This document shows positions 20,400-33,200 of a DNA stretch of 64,000 nucleotides, in pieces. Under the pieces are notes generated by a model, which saw only the letters and a program-made list of their open reading frames with translations, was not told the origin of the DNA and made no database searches. This stretch comes from Linum tenue (Eukaryota; Streptophyta; Magnoliopsida; Malpighiales; Linaceae), in contig CAMGYJ010000002.1 in the NCBI GenBank assembly GCA_946122785.1, positions 19,318,492 to 19,382,491 of the forward strand, given 5' to 3'. The position numbers and the translations under genes are program-made. Every line of letters starts with the position of its first letter. Position 1 is the stretch's first letter.

Positions 20400-22045
20400 T
20401 CATGTGTTCGAAAAAATAGCTTTTAAAATTCTAGAATATCCTTCCGAAAAATTGCCTCTCGCTGCATTTGCAATCTTTAGCCTTTAAAATCCAAGAAAAA
20501 AGGGCCTTTCGAAAAATCGCCCAAAAATTATTAAAATGCACTTTGAAAAAAATCCGCCTAAATCAGGACTTAATAGACTTCATCATCGGTGGAGAATAGT
20601 CTCGAGCTGAATCTGTGATCAGTAGCCTTCATAATCCAATGAAAATGGCCTTTCAAAAACATAGCTGAAATTTGTAATGACAACCCTTTGAAAACTACCA
20701 AAAATTGACGCAAAAAATCCGCCCAAATTGGTACATGATAGACTCAATTGTCTGTGCAAAATAGCCTCAGGTCAAATCCGCAATCTTTAGAATTCAAAAT
20801 CAAAGGAAAATGACATTTCGAAAAAAATCACCCAAAAGTTACGAAAAATGCCATCTGAAAAAAATCTGTCAAAATCGGCGGTTTATAGACTTCATCGTCG
20901 GTGAAGGAAAGCCTCGGGCCGAATTTTTGATCAGTAGCCTCCAAAGTCCAAGGAAAATGGTTTTTCAAAACAATCGACGAAATTTGTGATGGGCGCCGTT
21001 TGGAATATGTCAAAAATGAATCAGGAAAAATTCATCCAAATTGGTGCCTCATAGACTTAATCATTGGTGCATAATAGACTCAGGCTGAATCCGCTATCTT
21101 TAGGCTTCAAAATCCAAGGAAAATGACATTTTGAAAAATTAGCCAACAATTTACGAAAATGGCCTAAAAAAATTCGTTGGTGGAGATAGTTTCAGGTAGA
21201 ATCCGTGATCAGTAGCCTTCAAAATACAATAAAATGATCTTTCAAAAAAATCGCCCGAAATCTTTGATGGTACCCTTTTTGAATTTGACAAAAACGAACT
21301 TGGAAAAAATCCGCCCAAATTGATGCCTCATAGACTTAACCATCGGTGCAGAATAACCTCGGGTCTAATTTGTGATCTTTAGCCTTCAAAATGCAAGGGA
21401 AATGGCATTTTGAAAAATTCGCCCAATAATTACAAAAATGCCCTCCAAAATGTTTTTGCCAAATCTGCAATTAATAGACTTAATCATCGGTGGAAGACAG
21501 CCTCGGGACGATACATGATCAGTATCCTTCAAAATCCACGGAAAATGGATTTTCGAATAAATCCTAAGAAATCTGTGATGGTGACCTTTTGGAATTTGTC
21601 AAAAATGGAACGAGAAAAAATCCACCAAATTGGTGCTTGACAGACTTAATCAATGGTGCATAATAGCCTCAGGCCGAATCCGCGATCTTTAACCTTCAAA
21701 ATCCAAGGAGAATTACCGTTTGAAAATATCGTCCAAAACAATAATCAAAATGCCCTCCCAAAAATCCACCAAAGTGGCGCTTAATAGACTTCTTTATCGG
21801 TGGAGAATAGCCTTAAGACGAATTCGTGATTAGTATCCTTCAAAATCCAAGGAAAATGGTCTTTCAAAAAAAATGCCTGAAATCTGTGATGGTACGTCCT
21901 TTGGAATAAGCAAATAATGAACCAAGAAAAAATCCATCGAAATTAGTGCAAAATAGACTTAGTCATCAATGCAGAATAGCTTCAGATCGAATTCGTAATC
22001 TCTAGCATTCAAATCTCAAGAAAAATGGCTTTTCGAAAAAATTGA
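20400..22045. repeat. degenerate dimeric satellite array, about 310-320 bp higher-order unit
   Basis: Two alternating monomers of about 145-170 bp share the frame AATAGACTT-ATCATCGGTG-AGAATAGCCTC. Type A continues with CGTGATCAGTAGCCTTCAAAATCC, then GAAATTTGTGATGG. Type B continues with CCGCGATCTTTAGCCTTCAAAATCC, then AAAAATTACGAAAATGCCCTCC. Landmarks lie near 20574 (A), 20731 (B), 20882 (A), 21051 (B), 21176 (A, shortened), 21330 (B), 21473 (A), 21640 (B), 21783 (A) and 21953 (B). Strict alternation with strong divergence implies an old array that once spread as dimers. It has no coding potential. Confidence 0.85.
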
Positions 22046-22790
22046 AAAAATAAATTGAAGGGGTGAATAATTCACTCTCCTTAGAGTGGTATTCGTCCAC
22101 TACTACAAATTTTTGGTAGGATTGAGCAAATTACTCCAGGAGTTACTTCAATTCAACATCTCAAAGCAACAATCTTACAGACTTCTATGTGTGTTTTATG
22201 AAGGAAAATGAGGAAGAAAAAAAGTTATAGTTAGAACGAAAATTTCATAGAAATAATCTTTTATTGTGCGAGAATTTCAATTCCCTTCTAAAAGATTACG
22301 TTGTTTCACAAAACTAAAACTTAATTAATTATCCAAAACTTCGAACATATATTACAAACCGAGACGACTGACGAGGGAAAAGGGATCTGTCAAATCCATA
22401 GGCCGCCGGATTGACAATGGCATGATATTGGGAGAAAAGACGGTGGTGAATTTGTGGTCCTCCATATACATACCAGAAGTTGGTTGACAAATGTGGTTCA
22501 CCCAAGAAATATTTTGATCAAATAATTCATGAGAGTAACATGCAACAACCCCTCGACCTCGAGTTTTTCTGCCGGTTTCAATACATTCATTTGGACTAAT
22601 GATTAATATGACGTGTTAAAATAATTTGGGGTTAATGAGGGGCACTTCTGGGACTAATATGACTGTGTTAAAATAATTTGGGGTTAACGAGGGGCACTAG
22701 CTATGATAACATAAGTAGCTAGGAGTCTTCAATGATAAATTTAAAGCTAATAATAGTAGAAAATTTGTAATTTGTCCGAATTATCATTTG
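22046..22790. other. gene-free stretch with an old LTR-like fragment
   Basis: Positions 22065-22160 (CACTCTCCTTAGAGTG, then ACTACAAATT, then TACTCCAGGAGT) match, as reverse complement, 57295-57395 next to the probable copia LTR. It is therefore an old fragment of that family. At about 22595-22700 a 50-base text (TGTTAAAATAATTTGGGGTT) occurs twice in tandem. I see nothing else. Confidence 0.5.
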
Positions 22791-23570
22791 CAATGCAATT
22801 AAAAGCGCGATTCTATCTAGAAGCGGAAAATGAGTAAAATCGTAAAACGTAGAATCAAAGCGTAAAAGCATAAGTCTTTGATGCGCCCTCTAAAATTGCT
22901 AAAATATGTTAAGTACAACATATAGTATGTAAAATGTGAGTGTGTAGATTTTGGATAAGTGAATAACTACATGAAATTCATAATTAAAATGTAATATCTA
23001 ACACATAAACTAATTTGTGTTGACTCAAAAGTAGAGAAAACTCATAACATCTTAATAATAAGCTCATAAACGTAGATCGTAACCCGTAAACGAGCTTGAG
23101 AATCCAAATTCTCATAAGGTGGTTTGAGTTTACATAATTAAATACGTTCAATTACCCATAAACTTTTATCGTAACCCAGGTAAGAGACACATGTGAAGAT
23201 TAAGGGAGAAGACTGATAGAAGGTCAGCGACTGTTGAGAATACCATTAGGTGTCTTTTCAACTTAATATGAAGCCCCTATCTCGACACTAGTTGTAGAAC
23301 GAGTGATGAATCATGTTTTCCTTTTTTTATTTGTTGCTGATATGTCTCCAAAATTACATCATTTTGGGCCAATTAGTACATTTTTATGAGATGATCAAAA
23401 TCGTATAAAAACGCTTCAAAATCGCGATTTTAAGCGATTTTACCGATTCTACCCATGTTTTTACCAATTTTTGTGACTAAGCGACTTTAGATAGAAACTG
23501 AAACGTTTTGGTGGCCTGGATACGTAAAAACGTAAGTTTTTACGTTTTAATGCGCAATTTTGACTGCACT
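22791..23570. mobile_element. hAT-type non-autonomous element (CAATGCAATTAAAA termini)
   Basis: It has an 8-bp duplication ATCATTTG (22783-22790 and 23571-23578; the match extends one base further left). Imperfect ends are CAATGCAATTAAAA and, as reverse complement, AGTGCAGTCAAAA. The subterminal parts are AAATCG/CGATTTT-rich. It is 780 bp and non-coding. The element at 33792-34614 has the same terminal pattern. Confidence 0.75.
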
Positions 23571-26500
23571 ATCATTTGAGTTCTTTAGTGGCGGAGACAA
23601 AAATCTGAATGAGGGGTTAAAATTTATTTTAAGAAACAAAAGTGAAAACAAAAGACTTTATTTTTATATTAATTCTCCATCCCTTTCATTATCGTTGCTG
23701 CCTCCTCCTCCCGTATTTTGGGTGTGAAACGAAGGGGGAGAATGAGTTGAGTGAAGAGCCAAGACACTGTGTTAATTCTATAGGAGTTAGTACCATATTA
23801 ATCATGAGTTGTAGATGGTAGTAGTCCGAATCAGAGTTGTTGTCGTACAACTACAAAATGACAACGAATTTAACGACAAAAACAAATACCATTGTTATTG
23901 GACACTACAACTCGTATACATCTACATCTACACAAAAAATAAAAGGAAAATGGGGAAACTTGAACCCCCATTTCAAATTTTCTGCATCCACAACGAAAGT
24001 AGGAAGGGTAGATTCGTTTTCACAATCATTTATTATTTTCTTATTTACATGAACAAATACATTAATAATGGGATTTGAACCATGGTCTCTTCGAACAAAG
24101 ATAGAAAAAAAAAACACTACTAGTTACCCTAACCAAATTTGTTAAATATTTTTTAATTAAAACATACATTAAGCTTAAATTTGAAAAATCATAGGACTTT
24201 TCCATCATGGTTAGCTAACCCACTAACTCTCCCGCGAATATTTTTTATTGGTATTTGATACTCTCTAATTTGATATTTTGTTTACTCTAATTCGTGTTTA
24301 ATAATTAATTTCATTTCATTTGTCTTATAAAAGGAGGATAATTTTAAATTGCAACCGAAATGTCATTGGTTCAAATATTGTATATCGAATTGCACTATTG
24401 AATGTGTAGAAGCGATGCATAATTCTGAACATAAACTTAAATTTTATAACTATCATAAAACAACAATATTTTTTAACACAAAAGTTTTGAGTGAATATGT
24501 AACACATGTCTTTAAGAGAGGGGTAAATATGAAAAGATTAAGTGATGTTGGTTTGTTGAGCGCGGATGGAAAAGACGCAACTGATGTAAACAGGTCTAAA
24601 TAGTGTCCCGACCCACTAAAGGCTCAACCGTATCGCAGTCTCTCCAAACCTTACCACCGGACTCGACAACCGCCTAACCTCCTCCGCCTATATTTTTACG
24701 CCAGGGTAATTTTTGAAGGGGTAAATATGCAAAAGGTTGAGTGTTCCTGCTTGGAGAGCTGACAGTGACTGGTGGGTTATTTAGTTTCTTTGATCTAGTA
24801 ATGTGTGATCTCTTAACCATCAATTCATTTGGTTACTTTTCTAGGTTGACTTTTGAGTTGATTAAAGATAAATAGTTATACTTTTTGTTGATTTTTTTAT
24901 GATACTCCTTTTCGGTATCATCATTTTCCTTATGTGAAATGTTTTTGTGGTTAATTTCCAACAAAAATTATTCTATTTAGTGTTAACATAAGGAATAGCT
25001 TCTACCATACCACTTTTACATAGATTTTATATGTAGCAGCTGAGATCGTTACCGAATTGAACTATTTAAACTATAATGTTGATCTTCAACATATAAAACA
25101 TGGTTTATTTTGAGTGAAATAACCTCATGATTGCAGATAAGTTTTTACAATATGATGTTTCGTAATAGTGGTCACTTGCTTCCAGATTTAAAAGTAGAAT
25201 TCTAATTACAATAATATAAAAAGCACGAGTGATTGCAATAATTGGAGGAGATACAAGATGGTTTGATATCTTCTCTCTACAAGGAATACATACATGGTGA
25301 GCATATGTTGTCATGGGAAGGACTAACCAAACTCTTTGTGTTTGTAATATAGTCTGTTGAAATATACGCATGTCTAGACTCGACCGATTGGACATCTCCA
25401 CCTGGAATTTATTGAAGGAATTTTTGCTCATCAAAACCCGCAAACCAAGTAAGCTCCCTTCTTAATCTCTCTATTTTTCTTAATCTGCACATGCACCCCT
25501 CACAGGAAACATGTAGAGAATTGTAATTTGGGTGCTTCATTAGTGTTGTTTCCATAAGATTGTATTATCTGAGATGGTTATTTTGGAATTATGAATCGTG
25601 ATTTGTATCTCCTATAAGAAATTGTCAAGTTAAGCTAAGAAAGTGACTAACCTGAGCTTCCTCTTTAATTTAGATGGTAAGAGAGCAATGACCCATGTTA
25701 AATTGATTGGGGGTTGACGGAGGTCCAAGATATGGTTTCGGCTTCTTTAGAGCAGCACAAGATCCTTATAGTATCTCAACTAAAGCAATTTTTTTTATCA
25801 TGCCTGATATTGATACAAGCTGTTTATGTAGAGGAGAGCCCCAACAAGTTAGTTCTTAGAGTTGCGATGCAAAAAAGAGTAAGGTTGAAATGATTTATAC
25901 AAAAGACCATACTATGATCATACAGAACACGTTGGTAGAGATAGCCGTCAATTTCATTTTATTGCCGAAGTCAACTAGGAGAAGAGAGGAATCGTAATTG
26001 ATATTCTAAATTTTACAAGGCTATTATACTGGTCATTTCTTTCATTTCATGTAAATTCGTATTATGACTGAAGTGATATTACCTCAAGCCATAAATTGAA
26101 GCAATGGAGTGGTCGTTTGCTGTCGAGAAGGATATAAAAATCGTGATAACGGAGGGGTTACATGGCAATTTACTTACATATTGAAGAGATATAAAGTGCA
26201 GAGCTGTAAGTCATTTGTGTATTTAGTTTAGCAGAATGATTAGGAGTGATTTAGTAGGATTTCACAGTGGTAGGGGTATTGACAAAAGTTGTTACCTGTT
26301 GGTGTTATTAGGCATATATTACTTGTCTTTTTCTTTTGTTTGTATATGAGATTTCTACAGCATATTGCATGCTTTGTATTTCTTTTATTTTTCTGTCATT
26401 TTAATTAACAAAAGTATTTATCAGAAAAAAAACTGGCCTATTTATTTCATCGACTTGATTTGGACATTGTTGGTTTTGGTTTTCTCAACCAGGGATTCAT

Positions 26501-26914
26501 CATTTTGGTGTTACTGTGGTTTTTGGTTTAAGGGCAATCCAGATTGGGTTTTCTTTATGAAATCTCTTTGTGGCTTCCATTTTCACCATCGAGAAATGGA
26601 ACCAGGGAAGCATTCCTATGATTTTTTTCATGTTCACTCTATATGCATTAGGGTACTTGGAAATAGTGTGACTAGATTTAGGGCTAATGACTTCATTTGG
26701 ATTATCCACTATAGTGTTTATGTTTTAAGGTTTCTTTTATAATGCAATGTGATATTAATTTTCCATCAGATTATTATGGTTTTGTTGATCTACCTCTATC
26801 TATCGTCGCAGACATGCTAATGGATAATTGAGTATCAATTTCTGAGACTTCGTCCGGCCAAAGGGCCAGGTAATAATAAGCTAGTAATTAGTATAATGGT
26901 AAGCCGTTATGATT
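23571..26914. other. AT-rich intergenic stretch, no supported gene
   Basis: Only short ORFs occur, none with a recognisable domain. That includes a 125-codon one at 26365-26742, which I judge to be chance. I found no clear terminal repeats, target duplications or RNA genes. Confidence 0.6.
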
Positions 26915-26923
26915 AATTATTAG

Positions 26924-28304
26924 TTAAGTGGGGTGGACTGGGGATCATGGACCTTGAGTTTCAAAACAAGGCAATGATCTGCAAATGGCTTTGGAGATTC
27001 ACCCAAGAACAGGACAGCTGGTGGAAGAAGTTGATTATTGAAAAATTTCATAGCGGTGGAACTCGATGGCGCAGTGGGCATATGACGGGGGCTGTAGGGT
27101 GCAGTGTTTGGAGCCAAATCTGCAAAAAGGAATCGGATTTCTGGAAGTTTGCTCAAGTTAAACTTGGCACTGGTGAAGCTACCTCCTTTTGGAGGGATAT
27201 CTGGAGAGACAATCTGCCACTCGAAGAAAGGTTCCCTCGGATGGCTTCTGCTGCTGCCTCCCCTTCGGCCTCAATTAAAGATCTGCTTAGTTCCTCGGAG
27301 GAGAGCGTTTCCTGGGATATTCATTTTAACACTTCTTTTAGAGGGGGGGCTGAGAGGGAAAGGGAGAGTTTTTTTGAGTTCTTAAATTCTATAGACCCAT
27401 CGTGTTTTTCTGCAGGTCAGGATTCCGTGGTTTGGCGGCCGGCGGAGAAGTTCAGCGTGCATTCCATGTACGTTGGCCTGCTTAACGAGAGATATGCACA
27501 GCCTGGTGACTTCCCGCAGCGGACAATCTGGCAAACTTGGATCCCATCCAAGGTCTGTACATTCATGTGGATTCTGCACCAACAAAAGATCCTCACTCAC
27601 GATTCGCTCAAGAAGAAAGGATGGAACTTCCCTAGCATGTGCGTGATGTGCGCTGCAAATGAAGAGGACGCGAGTCATTTATTCCTTCACTGCAACTTTG
27701 CTTCTAAAGTTTGGGAAATCCTTAGGGCCTTCGTCAACGTGAATCGGACAGATGGGAATATCTCCCAGGTCATTGACAATTGGCCCCGTAGGAAGCCGAT
27801 GAACTCGAAAGAGTGGTGCACTGCTGTCTTTCTTCATGCTCTGTGCTGGACTCTGTGGAAAGAAAGGAATAGAAGAACTTTCGAGGGTGTGGCCAATACG
27901 GAAGTTATCATTGCTTACAGGATTGGAGATCTGATCGCGAAGTGGCTGGCTGTTGCTGGGAAAGTTGACAAGGATGATGCTGATCTATGGCTTAGGTGTC
28001 TTAGACAAAGAACTATTGGCAGCAGAGACCATCCCCAGGCAGTTTAAGTGCTTTGTGTTTTGTTTTGTATGTTTTTTCCTCCTTTGGCATGCTGCTGTCC
28101 TCGGTCTGCTGTGCTGTCTTTTTGTAGCTCTCGGTTTTGGGTTCTGGTTTCTGTTTCTTCCCAGGCCGGGGGTCTCTGCTGCTCGGTGGGCGGTTCGTGG
28201 TTTTCTTTTCGGTCTCTCTTTTCTTTCTTTCCGTTTGTTTTGTAGGAGTTCTCTCCTTCTGTTTCTTCCAATTTAATTGATGTCAACATTATCAAAAAAA
28301 AAAA
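26924..28304 (+). mobile_element. 5'-truncated L1-type LINE with poly(A) and target duplication
   Basis: It is flanked by AATTATTAG (26915-26923 and 28305-28313). A poly(A) run at about 28294-28306 marks the 3' end. Only the last third of the LINE is present, which is the usual result of incomplete target-primed reverse transcription. Confidence 0.9.
26947..28047 (+). CDS. LINE ORF2 C-terminal fragment with zf-RVT domain (open, 366 codons)
   Basis: The frame begins inside ORF2 (LEFQNKAMICKWLWRF, typical of the region after plant LINE RT) and runs open to its natural stop. It carries the zf-RVT domain: FSVHSMYVGLL, IWQTWIPSKVCTFMWILHQ, CVMCAANEEDASHLFLHC at about residues 170-245, then CWTLWKERNRRTF. 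No RT or endonuclease is present, so the fragment has no known activity. It is an uninterrupted remnant, unlike the other LINE here, which suggests a fairly recent insertion. Transcription would depend on flanking DNA. Confidence 0.8.
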   Translation: MDLEFQNKAMICKWLWRFTQEQDSWWKKLIIEKFHSGGTRWRSGHMTGAVGCSVWSQICKKESDFWKFAQVKLGTGEATSFWRDIWRDNLPLEERFPRMASAAASPSASIKDLLSSSEESVSWDIHFNTSFRGGAERERESFFEFLNSIDPSCFSAGQDSVVWRPAEKFSVHSMYVGLLNERYAQPGDFPQRTIWQTWIPSKVCTFMWILHQQKILTHDSLKKKGWNFPSMCVMCAANEEDASHLFLHCNFASKVWEILRAFVNVNRTDGNISQVIDNWPRRKPMNSKEWCTAVFLHALCWTLWKERNRRTFEGVANTEVIIAYRIGDLIAKWLAVAGKVDKDDADLWLRCLRQRTIGSRDHPQAV

Positions 28305-28313
28305 AATTATTAG

Positions 28314-29860
28314 CAAATAGCAAATAGCAAGTAGCAAGCTAACCTATCCTGTCGAGTGATTGAATCAATCATCTAGAAAATGAAAAAATTCAATAGCGGC
28401 ATTTAATGGTGGAGATGTGATTGCAGGGGTCGGGACTCGGGATTGGGAGTGGTGGACGACTTCATTGAGGTTTGGAAGTTTGGGGATGTCATTAATCAAA
28501 GTTTGTCTTGTGGCAGAAAATTGATGGAGAAGAGAAGTGGGTAGTGCCGTGGGAAGATTATATATGTGTTTTATTCTTACTAATCTTTCTTTGTTAGTTG
28601 TGATTATTATGATGAAACTTTAAATTGTTTATCACTTTTTTTTTACAGGTGTGGTGTTTGAGTTGGTAGGCCGATGATGATGGAATATTTGATTCTAATT
28701 TTTTTTCCGCTAAATTATATTGAATATGTTAATCACATTATATGGTAAATAAGTCGAGTCAAGTCGAGTTTTATTAGTGTTTGGCTCATTAATGAGCTCA
28801 CGAGTTCTACTCGAGCTGGGCAAATCAATTAGCTCGCAAGTTCTGCTCGAGCAAATGTATCATATCATTTATAAATTTTTAATTATTCATATCTTGTTAT
28901 TTAATAGTAATTACTATCTCAACAATCTATGATACATAATTTATCTTTTCTTTATAAATAAGACGTTCTCAAGTTACTAAACATCATATATAGTTCAATA
29001 TATAATCTAATAAACCTAGCTATGAATTAACAACAATCCAATGATAAATTATTAACTGATTTGCTCAGAAATTGCTAGTTGAAGTGGCTTGCTAACTTTT
29101 CATGAGTTGAGCTCAACAACCACCGAGTCAACCTGACTCCCGAGATTAACAAAGGGTAGCTCAAACTAACATCCCACCCCAAATGTGCTATTCAGTGTTG
29201 GTAAATTTTCCCCTCTCATTTCTCCAAAAAAAAAAAAAAAAAAAAAAACAATGCCTCTCAAAACCTTAGGTCTTACCCTGCATGCTCATCTCACTATGCT
29301 TATGCCGGAGAGCATAGTTCAACCGAACAAAAATAATATATTGTCCATTCTTTCACTATTTTGGATGGATTCGTGTCGTTTTTTTTTTTTAATCCGGATT
29401 TCATATTTTTTTCGAACTAGTTTATTATAATCTACAAAATTATATCAATTTATAATATATTTTGAGAAAAATTAGTACCACCCATTATCACCCTAGTACC
29501 ACCTACAGATTATTGGGAAAAACAATTAAGAACAAATATACCACTATGGTATAGGGTGGTAAATGGTGGTGAAATGATGTTTAATATATTCCTACCATCA
29601 CGTAGACAATCATTCTACAGTATTATATATTCGCACCGCCATGCTATGCTTACATATCACCATTGTATAATTTTATGTACTACCAAATAGTACCACCATG
29701 GTATAGATGAGTAATATATATATTTTTTTTTTTCCAAAATTATATCAAAGTGAATATCATTTTGATTGATAAAAAAGAAAAAAATATCATTTTGAATAGC
29801 ACGATTATTTATTTTTTTTATTGAATTTTAACTTAATACAAAAGAAATATAACCCGTTAA
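28314..29860. other. AT-rich gene-free stretch
   Basis: It contains a CTCGAG/AGCTCG-rich part (28750-28860 and about 29090-29140) that may be an old MITE; I could not define its ends. There is a run of about 28 A at 29227 and repeated ACCACC-ATGGTAT text at 29480-29720. No gene is supported. Confidence 0.5.
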
Positions 29861-30033
29861 ATATAATTGGGAGAAAATTCAGGTATAATCAGCAATCAGA
29901 TTAGTGACTAGATGCGCTCCCTAAAAACACCACAAATATTAAACACTGTTGAAGGATTTTTCAACAAAATGCACAGTACATTTATATAATTGATCCAAAC
30001 ATCTTGGATAAATGCTGGATACCAACTTGTGGC

Positions 30034-30040
30034 TATAAAT
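30034..30040 (+). promoter_or_regulatory. TATA box of the P450 gene
   Basis: TATAAAT lies 168 bases upstream of the start codon. It is followed by a pyrimidine-rich leader (CTTCCCTCCTCAG, CTCCTCC) typical of plant 5' untranslated regions. Confidence 0.6.
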
Positions 30041-30207
30041 TTCCCCTTCGAAATCCACTATCTACTTCCCTCCTCAGTCCTCACATCCATTCATATTTTT
30101 GCTATCCTTTCTCTAATCTTTTGCTTTCCCTAATCCATCCATTACGTTTGGATCCATAATCAAAACACTAATCTCCTCCTAATCCAGCTGCTAAACACTT
30201 AGCCTAC

Positions 30208-33200
30208 ATGGAGCTTCTTCTTCAACTCCCAGCTACCATTGATCCCTCCTCCTGCTACACAGCCGTCCTCATCGTCCTCACATCCTTGCTCGCCCTCTTC
30301 ATCTTCTCCAGATCATCTTCAACCAGCAACAAGCTCCGCCGGAAAAGTAGACTCGTCCTCCCTCCGTCGCCGCCGGTGAAGCTGCCCCTGATCGGCCACA
30401 TGCACCACCTCGCCAGCAACCCCTTGCCACACCGCGCCCTCAGGGACCTGGCCCAGCAACACGGGCCCGCGATCATGCACCTCCAGCTGGGCCAGGTCCA
30501 GACCATCGTCGTCTCCTCGGCCCAAATCGCGGAGGCCATCCTGAAGACGCATGACGTCAACTTCGCCCAGCGGCCTCCCGTGCATTCGGCCGACATCCTC
30601 GCCTACGGCAGCACCGACATCGTTTTCGCGCCATACGGCGACTATTGGCGCCAGCTGCGCAGGTAGGGAGGTGCCAATTCGTCCGTCTAATTCATCTGCT
30701 AAAATATCCAAATCATTTAATTCAAATCCAATGGATGAGTGGAGTGATTTATCAATATTTGTAATTTAGTATTTTATATATTTGTATTTTACATTTGGTA
30801 CACAATTTTTTATATTTTTTTAACATAGAATATTGTTACGAAATTATCTTTTTCACACCTAATTTTTTTAGTATGACAATTTAATACCTAACATTTTTAA
30901 AATCTACATATTGATACATTGTTTTAACATCACTTGGATCCATGAATCCAACTCGATAGTCCATTTGATTCATATCCATGAATCTACCAATCCGTGATTC
31001 CAAACTCATTTGCTACCTCTATTCGCGGGACATGTACCGTTTTACATACTCGTATAATTATTTAGATGTCACTTGTCGGAATCTACCAATTTATTCGATC
31101 CATATCCATAAATTCACCAACCCCAACATCTACAAATTTGTTAATCTAATCGCGATCCATTTGTCACCTATTCGCAGGATATGCACCATCGAGCTCTTCA
31201 GCGCGAAGATGATCAAGTCGTTCAGTTCCATCCGGGAGGACGAGGTTTCGAAGCTGGTCGCCGCCGTATCGACCTCCTCGGCGGCGGCGGGAATTGACTT
31301 GACCGCCATGTTTTCTAAGTTGACTTACAGCGTCCTGTCGAGGGCCGCGTTTGGGGAGGTGCGAGAAGGCAGTGAGGCTTTCTTGCCGTTGATCGATGAG
31401 ATTATTAGGGTGGCGTCGGGGTTCAACATAGCGGATTTCTATCCTTCGTTTAAGTTCCTTCAGGTTCTCACTGGTGTGGAGTCGAAGTTGAACGTGCTCC
31501 ATGAGAAGGCGGATAAGGTGCTCGAATCCATAATAGCTGATCACCGAGTGAAGAAGGGTGGTAAGAGGTCGGGAGAAGAAGAGGAGAGTGGGGATCTTTT
31601 GGATGTGCTTCTGAGGCATCATGAGGGTGAAAACAATTTGGGATTCTCTTTGACAACCGACAATATCAAGGCCGTCCTCGTGGTAATTATTATTCACTGG
31701 CTATTATCTTTTTGGTTGACCTTCACTTATTACTTGAGCAGATTTGCACCAACATGTCAAGAAAAAAATAGATTTGAAGTTTGAACCAAGTAATGGGTCA
31801 TTTGGGAAATGTCGGACATGATAGGAAGATATATGGGGTTAAACCTTTCACATTAATGAGGCTCTTGGGAAATGTGGGACATGATTGGTTTGGACATTGA
31901 AAATGGAAAAAATATAACATTTAGGTTCAATTTCTTACATATGAGGACTTTGAGCACAAACTATTGAAATTGAAAAGGACTGAGATGGTGTGAGTTTGTC
32001 AAATTCTAAACAATATGGAAATCTGAACTATTCTACAAGTCAATTCACAAATTATTTTTGGGCAGGTCAATATAGATTTTTTTAGCTAAACGATGCACAT
32101 ATAAGATTTAAACTATCGTCTATTTTGATGAGCAAATTGAAAAATGCGAAATTTATAAATTTAAATTCCCATATCTGCGGGAATTGGTTACAAAATATGG
32201 AGATTGTAAAAGACAGGGGAATAATACAAAATTTAGGAATTTGTACCCTAATTCCATTTTTTCCTTTGATGAAAAATTACATTTTTTTCACATGCTAATT
32301 CCTACATAATTTTTAGGAAAACCAAAGATGAATTTTAATATAAATGATGGATATGTGGAATTTGGTCCCAAATTCTATCATCTCCAAACGAGTCCATCTA
32401 AATTTTTCATCCGGGCCCAATAATGTTGTTACCACACTTACCATGCTAACACTAACAGGAAAAGAAAAATTAATGAAGAAAACTGGCCTTAAAAATTATT
32501 AGTTTATCATCTTCATCTCATGCTTTCTATTGATATAAGCATAATTTGAAAATGATATTATATTAATCTAATATTATCCCTTAGGACCTATTCGTTGCCG
32601 GCACCGAAACAACGGCTACAAGTCTAGACTGGATCATGTCGGAGCTAATGAGAAACCCACGAGTGATGCAAAAGGCACAAGCCGAAGCAAGGCGGGTGTT
32701 CGAACCCCAAGGCAAGGTGGACGAATCAAGGCTTGAAGAACTCACGTACCTAAAAATGGTCATCCGAGAAAACATGAGACTCCACCCTCCGGTCGCCGTG
32801 CTGCTTCCGAGGACGGGCGCCCAAGACTGCGAGATCGGCGGCTACCACGTACCGGCCGGTGCCAGCATCATGGTGAATGCATGGGCGATCGGAAGGAACC
32901 CCGAGTACTGGACGGACCCCGAGACGTTCTGGCCGGAGAGGTTCCTCGAGAGCTCGGTCGATTACAAGGGGGCTCATTTTCAGTTGCTTCCGTTTGGTGC
33001 TGGAAGGAGGATCTGTCCTGGAATGTCGTTCGCTTCGGCTAATCTTGAGCTGCCGCTGGCACGATTGCTTTATGATTTCGACTGGAAGCTTCCGAACGGA
33101 CAGGAACCTGAGTGCATCGACATGACCGAAATGTTTGGCGCGACGGTCAGGAGGAAAAACAGTCTTTTCTTGGTTCCTGTCGTTGCCTCGTCACTCAATG

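Noticed and set aside
26365..26742. 125-codon ORF, aromatic-rich
   Set aside because: AT-rich composition yields Phe/Trp/Tyr-rich chance translations. No intron or promoter support and no motif.
28750..29140. CTCGAGC-rich MITE
   Set aside because: Inverted words are present on both sides, but I could not find matching termini or a target duplication, so I do not call an element.
30255..30711. Antisense ORFs over P450 exon 1 (113 and 130 codons)
   Set aside because: They are shadows of a GC-rich coding exon on the other strand.
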